DNA from: Nonomuraea spiralis
Lineage (GTDB): Bacteria > Actinomycetota > Actinomycetes > Streptosporangiales > Streptosporangiaceae
Length of the DNA: 64,000 nucleotides
NCBI RefSeq assembly: GCF_014648435.1
Contig: NZ_BMRC01000004.1
Span: forward strand, 62,001 to 126,000
Reading direction: 5' to 3'
Part shown: positions 19,556 through 27,860 of the stretch, piece by piece
Layout: each line of letters starts with the position of its first letter
Position numbering within the stretch: position 1 is the first letter of the stretch
Program-made: the position numbers and the translations under genes
The notes under the pieces: model-generated
The model's database searches: none
Seen by the model: the letters and a program-made list of their open reading frames with translations, nothing else
Told to the model about the DNA's origin: nothing

Positions 19556-20203
19556 GTGTCGAGGAACCCGCGCAACCAGATCTACCCGGCCAACGAGGAC
19601 CTCCCGGGCGCGGGCGGCGGCGGGCCGCTGGTCCGGCTCTGGCGCGTCCGCAGCGAGCTCATGGTGCTGGCCCTGCTCGCGCTGTTCGTCCTGGCCCTGT
19701 TAGGCGCCACGCGGGAGGGGCACTGGGTGCCGTTCGTCCTGCTGAGCAGCGCCGTCTCCGTACCCGCCGCCACCAGGACCGGCCGCAACTGGGCGGTGTC
19801 CCATTTCTGGTGCGTCGTCTCCAGACACCGCCTGCAGCGGGTCTGCCTGGAGACCACCATGCACACGAGGGCGGGCCGGATCCCGCTGGTGCTCTGGATC
19901 ACGCCGTCGGCCAAGGGCGAGAAGGCGCTGGTCATGACCCGGGCGGGCATCTCCGCCGAGGAGTTCGAGGCGTACGCCGAGGAGATCGCGGCGGCCTGCT
20001 GGGCCAGGAGCGCCACCGTCCACAAACACCGCAGGCGGGCCCATCTGCTGCTCGTGGAGATCGTCCGGCGGGACGAGCTGCCCGGCGTCACCGCTCCCGG
20101 GCTGGAGCGCCTGTACGGCCGCCGCTCCTGGATGCCGCTCAGGCACGACCTTGAGGAGCCGCCCGATCTGCGCACGCCGCTGCTGCTGCCGCAGATCGGC
20201 TGA
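19556..20203 (+). CDS. membrane protein of unknown function (possible mobile-element remnant)
   Basis: A 215-residue protein with two adjacent hydrophobic segments (LMVLALLALFVLALLG and WVPFVLLSSAVSV) near residues 35-70, a basic RTGRNWAVSHFW loop and a soluble C-terminal domain (ISAEEFEAYAEEIAAACWAR). This topology resembles the accessory membrane protein encoded before the FtsK-like transfer gene of actinomycete integrative elements, but no such gene follows here. The start is GTG 19556 with AGGAGG upstream. It is followed four bases later by a hairpin terminator. The function is unknown and the mobile-element link is inference. Confidence 0.65.
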   Translation: MSRNPRNQIYPANEDLPGAGGGGPLVRLWRVRSELMVLALLALFVLALLGATREGHWVPFVLLSSAVSVPAATRTGRNWAVSHFWCVVSRHRLQRVCLETTMHTRAGRIPLVLWITPSAKGEKALVMTRAGISAEEFEAYAEEIAAACWARSATVHKHRRRAHLLLVEIVRRDELPGVTAPGLERLYGRRSWMPLRHDLEEPPDLRTPLLLPQIG

Positions 20204-20206
20204 AGA

Positions 20207-20235
20207 CCTAGGGGAAACGGCACATCTCCCCTAGG
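20207..20235 (+). terminator. hairpin terminator after the membrane-protein gene
   Basis: A perfect nine-base-pair stem CCTAGGGGA/TCCCCTAGG with an 11-base loop starts four bases after the stop codon at 20203. Confidence 0.7.
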
Positions 20236-20327
20236 AGCACGCCCCGGGGACCGCGGGGGCTCCCGGGGCTTCCCCATGCCGCCGGGACGGGCCAAGATGA
20301 GTTCAGTCGACGAACTCAGGAGTCGTG

Positions 20328-22517
20328 ATGACGGCGACCGTCCACCGCACCTGTCCCCTCTGCGAGGCCGTCTGCGGCCTGACCCTCACGCTCGACGAGG
20401 GCGGCCACGTGACCGGCGTACGCGGCGACAAGGACGACCCGTTCAGCAAGGGGTTCATCTGCCCCAAGGGCGCCAGCCTGGGCCGGCTCGACGAGGACCC
20501 CGACCGCCTGCGCAGGCCGCTGATCCGGGAGGGCGACCTGTGGCGCGAGGCCGGCTGGGACGAGGCGTTCGCGGCCGTCGAGCGCGGCCTCGGCCGCGTC
20601 ACCGAACGGTACGGGCGCCAGGCGGTCGCGATCTACCTGGGCAACCCCAACGCCCACACCATGGCGGGCGCGCTGTACGCCGCGCCGCTGATCAAGGCAC
20701 TCGGCACCCGGAACGTCTTCACCGCCGCCACCGCCGACCAGATGCCCAAGCACGTCGCCAGCGGCCTGATGTTCGGCCACCCGCTGGCCGTCCCGGTCCC
20801 CGACCTGGACCGGACCGACTTCCTGCTGATGCTGGGGGCCAACCCGCTGGAGTCGAACGGCTCGCTGTGCACCGCCCCCGACTTCCCCGGCCGCCTGAAG
20901 GCCCTGCGCGGGCGCGGCGGCAAGGTCGTCGTGGTGGACCCGCGCAGGACCAGGACGGCCGCGCTGGCCGACGAGCACGTCTTCGTCCGGCCGGGCACCG
21001 ACGCCTACCTGCTGTTCGCGATGGTCCACACGCTGTTCGCCGAGGACCTGGCCCGGCCCTGGCACGAGGTCAACGGGCTGGCCGAGGTGCGCGAGGCGGC
21101 CAAGCACTTCCCGCCCGAGGCCGTCGCCCGGCGCACCGGCGTACCGGCCGGGACGATCGTCCGGCTGGCCAGGGAGCTGGCCGGCGCGCGTACGGCCGCC
21201 GTGTACGCCAGGATCGGCACGTGCACGACCGAGTTCGGCACGCTGGCCCAGTGGCTCGTGGACGTGCTCAACGTGCTCACCGGCAACCTCGACCGGCCGG
21301 GCGGTGCCATGTTCCCCAAGCCGGCGACCGAGTTCGGGGCGCGGCGAAGGCCGTACACGGTGGGCCGGTGGCGCAGCCGGGTCAGGGGGCTGCCCGAGGC
21401 CAACGGGGAGCTGCCCGTGGCCACGCTGGCCGACGAGATCGAGACGCCGGGCGAGGGCCAGGTCAGGATGCTGGTCACGGTCGCGGGCAACCCCGTGTTG
21501 TCGGCGCCCCACGGTGACCGGCTGGACGCGGCCTTCGGCGGGCTCGACTTCATGGTGAGCGTCGACCCGTACCTGAACGAGACCACCCGGCACGCCGACG
21601 TCGTCCTGCCGCCGCCGCGCGTCCTCCAGTCGGGCCACTACGACTTCGCACTGCTCGGGTTCGCCGTACGGAACTACACCCGCTACTCGCGTCCCGCGCT
21701 GCCGCTGGACGGGCGGCCCAGCGAGGCCCAGATCCTCGCCAGGCTGGCCATGATCGCTTCCGGGCTGGAAGGTGACCTGGACGAGTTCCTGATCGGCGAG
21801 ATGTTGCGCAAGGCCGCGCAGACCCCCGGCTCCGGCGTCGAGGGGCAGGACGTCGCCGAGCTGCGGGCCGGGCTGGAGGGCGAGACGGGCGGCGAGCGCA
21901 GGCTCGACCTCATGCTGCGGCTCGGCCCGTACGGCGAGTGGGCCGGCAAGGGCGACCTGTCGCTGCGCAAGCTGCTCGACCACCCGCACGGCCTCGACCT
22001 CGGCGCGCTGGAGCCCCGGCTGCCCGAGGTGCTGAAGACCGCCTCGGGCCTGATCGAGCTGGCCCCGCCGCAGCTCGTCGAGGACGTGGAGCGCCTGCGC
22101 GGGCGGCTGGAGGAGGAGCCGCCGGACATCGTCCTGATCGGGCGGCGGCACCTGCGTTCCAACAACAGCTGGCTGCACAACGTCGGCCCGCTGGTCGGCG
22201 GCAGCAACACCTGCACGCTGCAGATCAACCCCGCCGACGTGGACCGGCTGGGCCTGACCGGCCAGGCCGTGGTCACCTCGGCCACGGGCACGCTCACGGT
22301 GACGCTGGAGCCCACCGACACGATCATGCCCGGCGTGGTCAGCCTGCCGCACGGCTGGGGGCACGAGGGCAGCACACAGCAGGTCGCGGCCGAACACGCC
22401 GGGGTCAACGCGAACGTGCTGACGGACGAATCCGCCCTGGATATCCCAAGTGGTAACGCAGTGTTCAACGGAGTTCCGGTCACGATTTCACCAACCGGGG
22501 TGATCACCGCACATTAG
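20328..22517 (+). CDS. molybdopterin-dependent oxidoreductase (MopB superfamily)
   Basis: A 729-residue catalytic subunit. The N-terminus carries a [4Fe-4S] site (CPLCEAVC and GFICPKG). The bis-MGD-binding body includes YLGNPNAHT, LMLGANPLESNG, ADVVLPPPRVLQ and the C-terminal domain LRSNNSWLHNVG with VSLPHGWGHEG. The segment near residue 140 where many relatives have a Cys, Ser or selenocysteine Mo ligand reads ATADQMPKHVASG, as in a subgroup without a thiolate ligand. The substrate is unknown. ATG 20328 is preferred over the GTG three bases earlier because AGGAG is then five bases away. Soluble: no Tat signal is present. Confidence 0.88.
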   Translation: MTATVHRTCPLCEAVCGLTLTLDEGGHVTGVRGDKDDPFSKGFICPKGASLGRLDEDPDRLRRPLIREGDLWREAGWDEAFAAVERGLGRVTERYGRQAVAIYLGNPNAHTMAGALYAAPLIKALGTRNVFTAATADQMPKHVASGLMFGHPLAVPVPDLDRTDFLLMLGANPLESNGSLCTAPDFPGRLKALRGRGGKVVVVDPRRTRTAALADEHVFVRPGTDAYLLFAMVHTLFAEDLARPWHEVNGLAEVREAAKHFPPEAVARRTGVPAGTIVRLARELAGARTAAVYARIGTCTTEFGTLAQWLVDVLNVLTGNLDRPGGAMFPKPATEFGARRRPYTVGRWRSRVRGLPEANGELPVATLADEIETPGEGQVRMLVTVAGNPVLSAPHGDRLDAAFGGLDFMVSVDPYLNETTRHADVVLPPPRVLQSGHYDFALLGFAVRNYTRYSRPALPLDGRPSEAQILARLAMIASGLEGDLDEFLIGEMLRKAAQTPGSGVEGQDVAELRAGLEGETGGERRLDLMLRLGPYGEWAGKGDLSLRKLLDHPHGLDLGALEPRLPEVLKTASGLIELAPPQLVEDVERLRGRLEEEPPDIVLIGRRHLRSNNSWLHNVGPLVGGSNTCTLQINPADVDRLGLTGQAVVTSATGTLTVTLEPTDTIMPGVVSLPHGWGHEGSTQQVAAEHAGVNANVLTDESALDIPSGNAVFNGVPVTISPTGVITAH

Positions 22518-22527
22518 GGTGTCGCGC

Positions 22528-23130
22528 GTGACTATCGCGCCAGAAGAGGACCGCCTGAACGCCCAGATCGCCTTCGCCGTCGAGATCGACAAGTTGAAGC
22601 GGGTCATCCGCCGCAACCATCTCATCGACGGTTCGCGGCGGGAGAACACCGCCGAGCACTCCTGGTACGTGGGCACGCTGGCGATGATCCTCGGCGAGCA
22701 CGCCCCACCGGGTACGGACCTCCAGCGGGTGGTGGCCATGTTGCTCGTGCACGACCTGGTCGAGATCGACGCCGGCGACACCTTCGTCTACGACCAGGTG
22801 GCGGTCGCCGCCCAGGCCGCCGCCGAGACCGCCGCGGCCGACCGCATCTTCGGCCTGCTCCCGGGCGAGCAGGGCGCCGGGCTCCGGGCGCTCTGGGACG
22901 AGTTCGAGGCCCGCGTGACGCCGGAGGCGAGGTTCGCCAAGGCCCTCGACCGGTTCGCGCCGATCCTGGCCAACCACCACACCGAGGGTGGCACCTGGCC
23001 GCTGTTCAAGGTGACGGCCGGCGAGGTACGGGCGAAGGTGCGGATCATCGAGGAAGGGTCGCCCTCGCTCGGCGCGTACGCGTTGGAGCTGGTAGAACTC
23101 TCCGTGGCCAGGGGACACCTCGCCGAGTGA
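22528..23130 (+). CDS. HD-domain phosphohydrolase (YfbR/5'-nucleotidase-like)
   Basis: A 200-residue HD-superfamily enzyme. The metal-binding residues are visible as HS in NTAEHSWYVG, the doublet LLVHDLVEIDAGD (HD), and the distal Asp in FAKALDRFAPIL. The closest families are small nucleoside monophosphate or tRNA-related HD hydrolases. It starts ten bases after the molybdopterin enzyme. GTG 22528 is preferred because AGGG lies eight bases upstream; GTG 22519, overlapping that site, would add three residues. It is probably co-transcribed with the upstream gene. Confidence 0.85.
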   Translation: MTIAPEEDRLNAQIAFAVEIDKLKRVIRRNHLIDGSRRENTAEHSWYVGTLAMILGEHAPPGTDLQRVVAMLLVHDLVEIDAGDTFVYDQVAVAAQAAAETAAADRIFGLLPGEQGAGLRALWDEFEARVTPEARFAKALDRFAPILANHHTEGGTWPLFKVTAGEVRAKVRIIEEGSPSLGAYALELVELSVARGHLAE

Positions 23131-23160
23131 TCCCATCAAGGCCGGGGTAGGGGACTTGTC

Positions 23161-24072
23161 GTGAAAGAGACAGTGCGAGCGGGACGTCGGCAATTGCGGG
23201 GTTTCGTCGGTCCGGTTGACCTGGCCGATCGGCTTGAGAAGTCGAAGGCCATGGACAGACCGATCCGCGGGCTGGCCAAGGTCGTTCGGCAGCGCCTGCG
23301 CCAGGGCGCCGTACGCGACCTGCTGCACGGCGTGCCCACGGGCAAACCGCTGCACCCGCCGCTGGCCACGATCACCCTCGGCTGCTGGTTGTCGGCCGCC
23401 GTGCTCGACCTGGCCAGGGCCGATCCCCGGGCGACCCGGCTGCTGCTGGCCACGGGCATCGGCAACGCGCTGCCCACTGCCGCGGCCGGGCTGACCGACT
23501 GGTCCTCGCTGCACCGCGAGCAGCAGCGTGTGGGTTTCGTTCACATGGCGGCGAACGTGGCCGCCCTGGGCCTGATGTCCGCCTCGCTGGTGGCCCGGCT
23601 GCGCGGCGCCGAGCGGGCCGGGCGGGTGTTGTCGTACGCGGGGCTCGGACTGGGGACGCTCGGCGGCTATCTCGGCGGGCACATGGCCTACCGCCAGGCC
23701 GCGGGGGCCAACCACGCGCCGCAGGTCGCCCATCTCGTACCGCTGGGGTGGCACGACCTGTGCCCGCTCAAGGACCTGCCCGACGGCAGGCCGGTCGCCC
23801 GCCGGCTCGGCTACATCCAGCTCTTCGTGCTGCGCCAGGGCGACGCGGTGACCGTGCTGGCCGACCGCTGCCCGCACCTCGCGGGCCCGCTGCACCAGGG
23901 CCGGCTGGTCATGGAGGACGGCGAGGCGTGCGTGGTCTGCCCCTGGCACAGCAGCACGTTCAGGCTGGCGGACGGCTCGGTGAAACACGGCCCCGCGACC
24001 GCTCCCGCGCCCATGTTCGAGACCCGCGTCCGCCGCGACGGCACGATCCAGGTACGTCCGGGGTTGACCTGA
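23161..24072 (+). CDS. DUF2231 membrane - Rieske ferredoxin fusion protein
   Basis: A 303-residue protein. Residues about 55-185 form the DUF2231 membrane domain (four hydrophobic segments beginning at GKPLHPPLATITLGCWLSAA). The C-terminal 110 residues are a Rieske domain with the cluster ligands in CPHLAGPLH and CPWHSSTF. This would be a membrane-tethered electron carrier. It follows the molybdopterin oxidoreductase and HD genes on the same strand, so it could accept or supply electrons for that enzyme, though this is inference. The start is GTG 23161 with AGGGGAC. The promoter of the next gene overlaps its last codons. Confidence 0.88.
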   Translation: MKETVRAGRRQLRGFVGPVDLADRLEKSKAMDRPIRGLAKVVRQRLRQGAVRDLLHGVPTGKPLHPPLATITLGCWLSAAVLDLARADPRATRLLLATGIGNALPTAAAGLTDWSSLHREQQRVGFVHMAANVAALGLMSASLVARLRGAERAGRVLSYAGLGLGTLGGYLGGHMAYRQAAGANHAPQVAHLVPLGWHDLCPLKDLPDGRPVARRLGYIQLFVLRQGDAVTVLADRCPHLAGPLHQGRLVMEDGEACVVCPWHSSTFRLADGSVKHGPATAPAPMFETRVRRDGTIQVRPGLT

Positions 24073-24094
24073 ACTTAACTTGAGGTCCTACCGT
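24064..24094 (+). promoter_or_regulatory. SoxR/MerR-type promoter of the NmrA-like reductase
   Basis: The -35 box TTGACC (24064-24069) and -10 box TACCGT (24089-24094) are separated by 19 bases, the long spacer typical of MerR/SoxR-activated promoters. A dyad, ACCTGAACTT with AACTTGAGGT (24067-24086), 8 of 10 positions complementary, fills the spacer. It closely resembles the SoxR box CCTCAAG-TTAA-CTTGAGG. The -10 is seven bases before the ATG at 24102, so the mRNA is probably leaderless. Confidence 0.6.
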
Positions 24095-24101
24095 CGGGCC
24101 C

Positions 24102-24941
24102 ATGAGCAAATTTCTGGTGACCGGCGCGACCGGGAACGTCGGCAGGCATGTGGTCTCCCAGCTCGCGGAGGCGGGCCTGGAGGTACGGGCGCTGGTCAGG
24201 AACCCCGGCACGGCCCGGCTGCCCGACGGCGTCGAGGCGGTGCGCGGCGACCTGACCGTGCCCGAGTCTCTTGAACCGGCCCTGCGGGACGTCGAGAGCG
24301 TCTTTCTGTTGTGGCCCGGCTACTCGGAGGCGGCCACCGCGGCCGCCGTGACGGCCGTCGCCAGGCACGCCCGCCGCGTGGTCTACCTGTCGGCCGACGT
24401 CGAGGATCTGGCCGACGGCGAGGAGCCGGCGCTGTTCCACCAGAGTGTCGAGCGGTTGATCCGGCATTCCGGGCTCTCCTGGACGTTCCTGCGGCCCGGC
24501 GGCTTCGCGGCCAACACGCTGGGCTGGGCCGACCAGATCAGGCAGGGCGTCGTACGCTGGCCGTTCGGGCAGGCGGTCAGGGCGCTGATCCACGAGAAGG
24601 ACATCGCCGCGGTCGCGGTCCACGTGCTCACCTCCGCCGGGCACACGGGCGGCCGGTACGTGCTCTCCGGCCCCGAGCAGCTCACCCAGGCCGAGCAGGT
24701 ACGGATCATCGGCGAGGTGGCCGGGCACGAGGTGCGCTGGGAGGAACAGCCGCTCGACGAGGCCCGCGAGCACCTGACGGCCCTCTGGGGCGACCCGGGG
24801 TTCGTGGAGACCGCGCTGAAGGGCTGGGGGGCGGCGGTGGACAGTCCCGAGCGGATGACCGACACCGTGCGCAGGCTGCTCGGCCGGCCCCCGCTGACCT
24901 TCCGCCAGTGGGCCGAGGACCACGTGGCGGACTTCCGTTAG
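24102..24941 (+). CDS. NAD(P)H-binding, NmrA-like oxidoreductase
   Basis: A 279-residue atypical short-chain dehydrogenase/NmrA-family protein. The N-terminal Rossmann motif is MSKFLVTGATGNVGRHVVSQ. The mid region SWTFLRPGGFAANTLGWADQ and ALIHEKDIAAVAVHVL are typical of quinone-reductase or NmrA-like proteins, and the catalytic YxxxK of classical SDRs is absent. No ribosome binding site is present and a -10 box sits seven bases before the ATG. The promoter has a SoxR-like dyad, and in Streptomyces coelicolor the SoxR regulon, as I recall it, includes reductases of this kind. Role: probably NAD(P)H-dependent handling of a redox-active small molecule. Confidence 0.85.
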   Translation: MSKFLVTGATGNVGRHVVSQLAEAGLEVRALVRNPGTARLPDGVEAVRGDLTVPESLEPALRDVESVFLLWPGYSEAATAAAVTAVARHARRVVYLSADVEDLADGEEPALFHQSVERLIRHSGLSWTFLRPGGFAANTLGWADQIRQGVVRWPFGQAVRALIHEKDIAAVAVHVLTSAGHTGGRYVLSGPEQLTQAEQVRIIGEVAGHEVRWEEQPLDEAREHLTALWGDPGFVETALKGWGAAVDSPERMTDTVRRLLGRPPLTFRQWAEDHVADFR

Positions 24942-24975
24942 TCGGCGGACCTCCGTCAGTCGGCGGACCTCCGTC
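24940..24975. repeat. 18-bp tandem repeat, two copies plus a partial
   Basis: The unit AGTCGGCGGACCTCCGTC occurs twice without mismatch, preceded by a degenerate partial copy (end of the NmrA-like gene) and followed by AGTCG. It overlaps the stop codons of both convergent genes. Confidence 0.9.
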
Positions 24976-25204
24976 AGTCGTCCGGGCCCGATTCGTCCGC
25001 CGGGTGCTCCACGAGGGCGAGGATCCGGCTGGACATGAAGCGGGCCGTGCGTACGGGCGTGCCGCTGCGGGTGACCTCGCTGACCTCCACGAGCCCGCGC
25101 CGGTTGGCCACCTCGACCCGGCGGCCCGCGCGGGTGGCCCTGACCTCGTAGGTTCGCGGGGTGCCGCCCGCGTCGATGACGATCTCCACCCGATCACCCT
25201 TCAT
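24974..25204 (-). CDS. small conserved-looking hypothetical protein
   Basis: A 76-residue soluble protein, beginning MKGDRVEIVIDAGGTPRTYE and ending in an acidic ESGPDD tail, mostly predicted beta strands (VEVANRRGLVEVSEV). No family is recognised. The frame is open to 25222 but the ATG at 25204 is chosen because TATAAA lies seven bases upstream and no ribosome binding site exists, which fits a leaderless mRNA. Its 3' end lies in the 18-bp tandem repeat that separates it from the convergent NmrA-like gene. Confidence 0.65.
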   Translation of the reverse strand: MKGDRVEIVIDAGGTPRTYEVRATRAGRRVEVANRRGLVEVSEVTRSGTPVRTARFMSSRILALVEHPADESGPDD

Positions 25205-25211
25205 GTACTGA

Positions 25212-25217
25212 TTTATA
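25212..25217 (-). promoter_or_regulatory. leaderless -10 box of the small hypothetical gene
   Basis: Minus-strand TATAAA, one mismatch to the consensus, seven bases before the ATG at 25204. Confidence 0.55.
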
Positions 25218-25257
25218 CCCACATAGTCGGGTATTTATCCGCACACGTGTTTGAGTC

Positions 25258-26184
25258 TTACCCCTCGCGGTCCTTCGGGCCGGGCGGGGCGAACAGCCCG
25301 CCCAGGCCCTCCAGCACCTTGCCCATCTCGGAGGGCACGATCCAGAGCTTGTTGGCGTCGCCCTTGGCGATCTCCGGCAGGGTCTGGAGGTACTGGTAGG
25401 CCAGCAGCCGCTGGTCGGGATTGCCGTCGTGGATGGCCTTGAACACCATGCCGATCGCGTCCGCCTGGCCCTTGGCGCGCATCGCCTGGGCCTCGGCGTC
25501 GGCCTGCGCCCGCAGCACAGCGGCCTCGGCCTCGCCCCTCGCGCGCAGCACGGCCGCCTGCTTGTCGCCCTCGGCCGCCAGGATCGCCGCCTGACGCTGT
25601 CCCTCGGCGGTCAGCACGGCGGCGCGTTTGTCCCGGTCGGCACGCATCTGCTTCTCCATCGAGTCCTGGATGGAGGCGGGTGGGTCGATGGCCTTCAGTT
25701 CGACCCTGTTGACGCGGATGCCCCACTTGCCGGTGGCCTCGTCGAGGCTCCCGCGCAGCTCGGTGTTGATCTCCTCGCGGGAGGTCAGCGTGCGTTCCAG
25801 GTCCATGCCGCCGACCACGTTGCGCAGCGTGGTGACAGTGAGCTGCTCGACGCCGATCAGGAAGTTCGCGATCTCGTACGTGGCCGCCTTCGGGTTCGTG
25901 ACCTGGAAGTAGATCACGGTGTCGATCGACACGACCAGGTTGTCGGACGTGATCACCGGCTGCGGCGGGAACGAGACCACCTGTTCCCGCAGGTCGATCA
26001 GGTCCTTGATGCGGTCGATGAACGGCACCACCAGGTTGAGGCCGGGCTTCAGCGTGCGGTGGTAGCGGCCCAGCCGTTCGATGATCGCGGCCGTGGCCTG
26101 CGGGATGATGCGGATGCTGCGGGCCACCACGAGGCCCACCGCCGCGACCACGACGAGGGCGACGACGAGCTGCTCGGTCGACAT
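25258..26184 (-). CDS. SPFH/band-7 (stomatin-like) membrane protein
   Basis: A 308-residue SPFH protein. One N-terminal transmembrane helix (LVVALVVVAAVGLVVARSIR) is followed by the band-7 domain with IERLGRYHRTLKPGLNLVVP and ELKAIDPPASIQDSMEKQMR, and then a long Ala/Glu/Gln-rich coiled coil (about residues 180-250). Such proteins oligomerise on the membrane and act in membrane-domain organisation or as protease partners; no NfeD-type partner gene is adjacent. ATG start with GGAG eight bases upstream. It lies 95 bases downstream of the ABC ATPase gene on the same strand. Confidence 0.92.
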   Translation of the reverse strand: MSTEQLVVALVVVAAVGLVVARSIRIIPQATAAIIERLGRYHRTLKPGLNLVVPFIDRIKDLIDLREQVVSFPPQPVITSDNLVVSIDTVIYFQVTNPKAATYEIANFLIGVEQLTVTTLRNVVGGMDLERTLTSREEINTELRGSLDEATGKWGIRVNRVELKAIDPPASIQDSMEKQMRADRDKRAAVLTAEGQRQAAILAAEGDKQAAVLRARGEAEAAVLRAQADAEAQAMRAKGQADAIGMVFKAIHDGNPDQRLLAYQYLQTLPEIAKGDANKLWIVPSEMGKVLEGLGGLFAPPGPKDREG

Positions 26185-26279
26185 GGCGAAGCTCCGGAGT
26201 CGAGGGGACCGACTCGGTGCATGATATTTCGTTTCACCATTAGGCGACCGATATCCGCATAAATGGCGATCCGACGAGG

Positions 26280-27068
26280 TCAGTGCGCCCTGGCGTACCA
26301 GCGTCCTTCGGCACTCCTGTCGAGCGTCAGCGGCACCCCGAACGTCTGGGAGAGGTTGTCGGCCGTCATCACGTGTTCGAGCGGCCCCTGAGCCACCACG
26401 GAACCGTGGCGCAGCAGCAGCCCGTGGGTGAACCCGCTCGGCACCTCCTCGACGTGGTGCGTCACCAGCACCAGCGTCGGCGAGCGGTAGTCGCCCGCCA
26501 GCGACGACAGACGGCGCACGAGGTCTTCCCGGCCGCCCAGGTCGAGGCCGGCGGCCGGCTCGTCGAGCAGGAGCATCTCGGGGTCGGGCATGAGCGCGCG
26601 GGCGATCTGCACCCTCTTGCGCTCGCCCTCCGACAGCGTGCCGAACCGCCGCCTGATCAGGTGGGCCGCGCCCATCATGTCGATCAACTCGACGGCCCTG
26701 GTCACGTCGTTGGAGTCGTACTCCTCGGTCCAGCGGCCCACGATGGCGTACGAGGCGGTGAGGACGAGGTCGATGACCTTCTCCTCCGGCGGGATGCGCT
26801 CGGCCAGCGCGGCGCTCGCCAGCCCGATACGCGGGCGCAGGTCGAACACGTCGGTCTGCCCCAGCCGCTCCCCCAGCACCTCGACCACGCCCTCGGTCGG
26901 ATAGAGCAACGTGGCCGCGACCTGCAACAACGTGGTCTTACCCGCACCGTTGGGACCGATGACGACCCAACGCTCGTCCTCGTTGACCGTCCAGTCGATG
27001 CCGCGCAGCAGGGCCGCTCCGTCGCGCCTGACGGCGACGTCCTGGAGCCGCAGCACCTGACCACCCAT
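26280..27068 (-). CDS. ABC transporter ATP-binding protein (stand-alone)
   Basis: A 262-residue ATPase with Walker A IGPNGAGKTTLLQV, signature LSEGERKRVQIARAL, Walker B MLLLDEPAAGLDL and the H-loop VLVTHHVEEV. No permease gene is adjacent, so its partner is encoded elsewhere or it has a non-transport role; this subgroup (with the IDWTVNEDERWVVIG start) is commonly found alone in actinobacteria. The ATG is preceded by AAAGGAGGG. It is divergent from the hypothetical gene at 27138 with 69 bases between starts. Confidence 0.92.
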   Translation of the reverse strand: MGGQVLRLQDVAVRRDGAALLRGIDWTVNEDERWVVIGPNGAGKTTLLQVAATLLYPTEGVVEVLGERLGQTDVFDLRPRIGLASAALAERIPPEEKVIDLVLTASYAIVGRWTEEYDSNDVTRAVELIDMMGAAHLIRRRFGTLSEGERKRVQIARALMPDPEMLLLDEPAAGLDLGGREDLVRRLSSLAGDYRSPTLVLVTHHVEEVPSGFTHGLLLRHGSVVAQGPLEHVMTADNLSQTFGVPLTLDRSAEGRWYARAH

Positions 27069-27125
27069 CCCCGATCCCTCCTTTGGGAGTCACCCTCGGG
27101 ACAAACCTATTGCAGGGCGAGCGCT

Positions 27126-27131
27126 TATCGT
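27126..27131 (+). promoter_or_regulatory. leaderless -10 box of the gene at 27138
   Basis: TATCGT, fitting TAnnnT, six bases before the GTG; there is no ribosome binding site. Confidence 0.4.
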
Positions 27132-27137
27132 GGATCG

Positions 27138-27857
27138 GTGCGCCCTGAATCATCTGTCTGCCCCTCACTGGTCGCCTGGGGCAACGCGTGGCTCTCGGGT
27201 CATGTCGGCCTCGACGAGGCGGCTGACCACGTGGAAGCCGTCGCCGGACCCGTCGTGGCCGGTGACGTCCCGCTGCGTAAATACCTCGCAAACCTCCGTT
27301 CCGACGGTCTGCACGAGTTCCGGCTCGCCCTTCCCGCGCCCGGTGACCCGCTGGGGTTGTCGGGGCCCGCGACGTTCAACTCCTCCGCGGTCGACGCCGG
27401 GCAGGCCGCCGTCGCCGTGCTCCGCGACCGGCGGCTCGGGCTGGTGCCCTTTCCCGACCGGCGCGGGTCGTCGTACGTGGGGATCCGGCTGGAGGTGCAC
27501 GACGCCGGTCCCGTACGCCAGGACCTGCCGTCGCTGGCCGAGGCCGAGCACGAGTTGTCGGGCGCGATGCGCGCGGCCACGGAGGCGCTGACCGGCGTCG
27601 AGGGCCCGGCGCAGTCGCGCCCCGGCCGTCCGGCCGAGCACGGGGGCGAGCTGGCCCCCGGCTATCCGGCGCGCGCCCACCGCGTCTCCACGCTGGCCAC
27701 CCGGCTGGCCGCCGTCCTCGCCCTGGCCGACGACCGCGGGCTCACCTCGCCCCAGGTCGCGGCCAGGGCCGCGGCGTTGCGCGACCTCGACCGGGCAATC
27801 CGCCGTGCGCTCGTGGCCGCCCACCACGCCATCTTCGAGCCGGTACGCCACCCGTAG
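27138..27857 (+). CDS. hypothetical protein (actinobacterial)
   Basis: A 239-residue soluble protein that I do not recognise with confidence. The N-terminal half (LVAWGNAWLSGHVGLDEAAD) and the mid region (LRDRRLGLVPFPDRRGSSYV) read like a globular alpha/beta fold with no catalytic signature, and the C-terminal half is Ala/Arg-rich and helical. GTG start with leaderless -10 spacing. It is divergent from the ABC ATPase and its stop lies three bases from the stop of the convergent kinase gene. Confidence 0.75.
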   Translation: MRPESSVCPSLVAWGNAWLSGHVGLDEAADHVEAVAGPVVAGDVPLRKYLANLRSDGLHEFRLALPAPGDPLGLSGPATFNSSAVDAGQAAVAVLRDRRLGLVPFPDRRGSSYVGIRLEVHDAGPVRQDLPSLAEAEHELSGAMRAATEALTGVEGPAQSRPGRPAEHGGELAPGYPARAHRVSTLATRLAAVLALADDRGLTSPQVAARAAALRDLDRAIRRALVAAHHAIFEPVRHP

Positions 27858-27860
27858 GCG

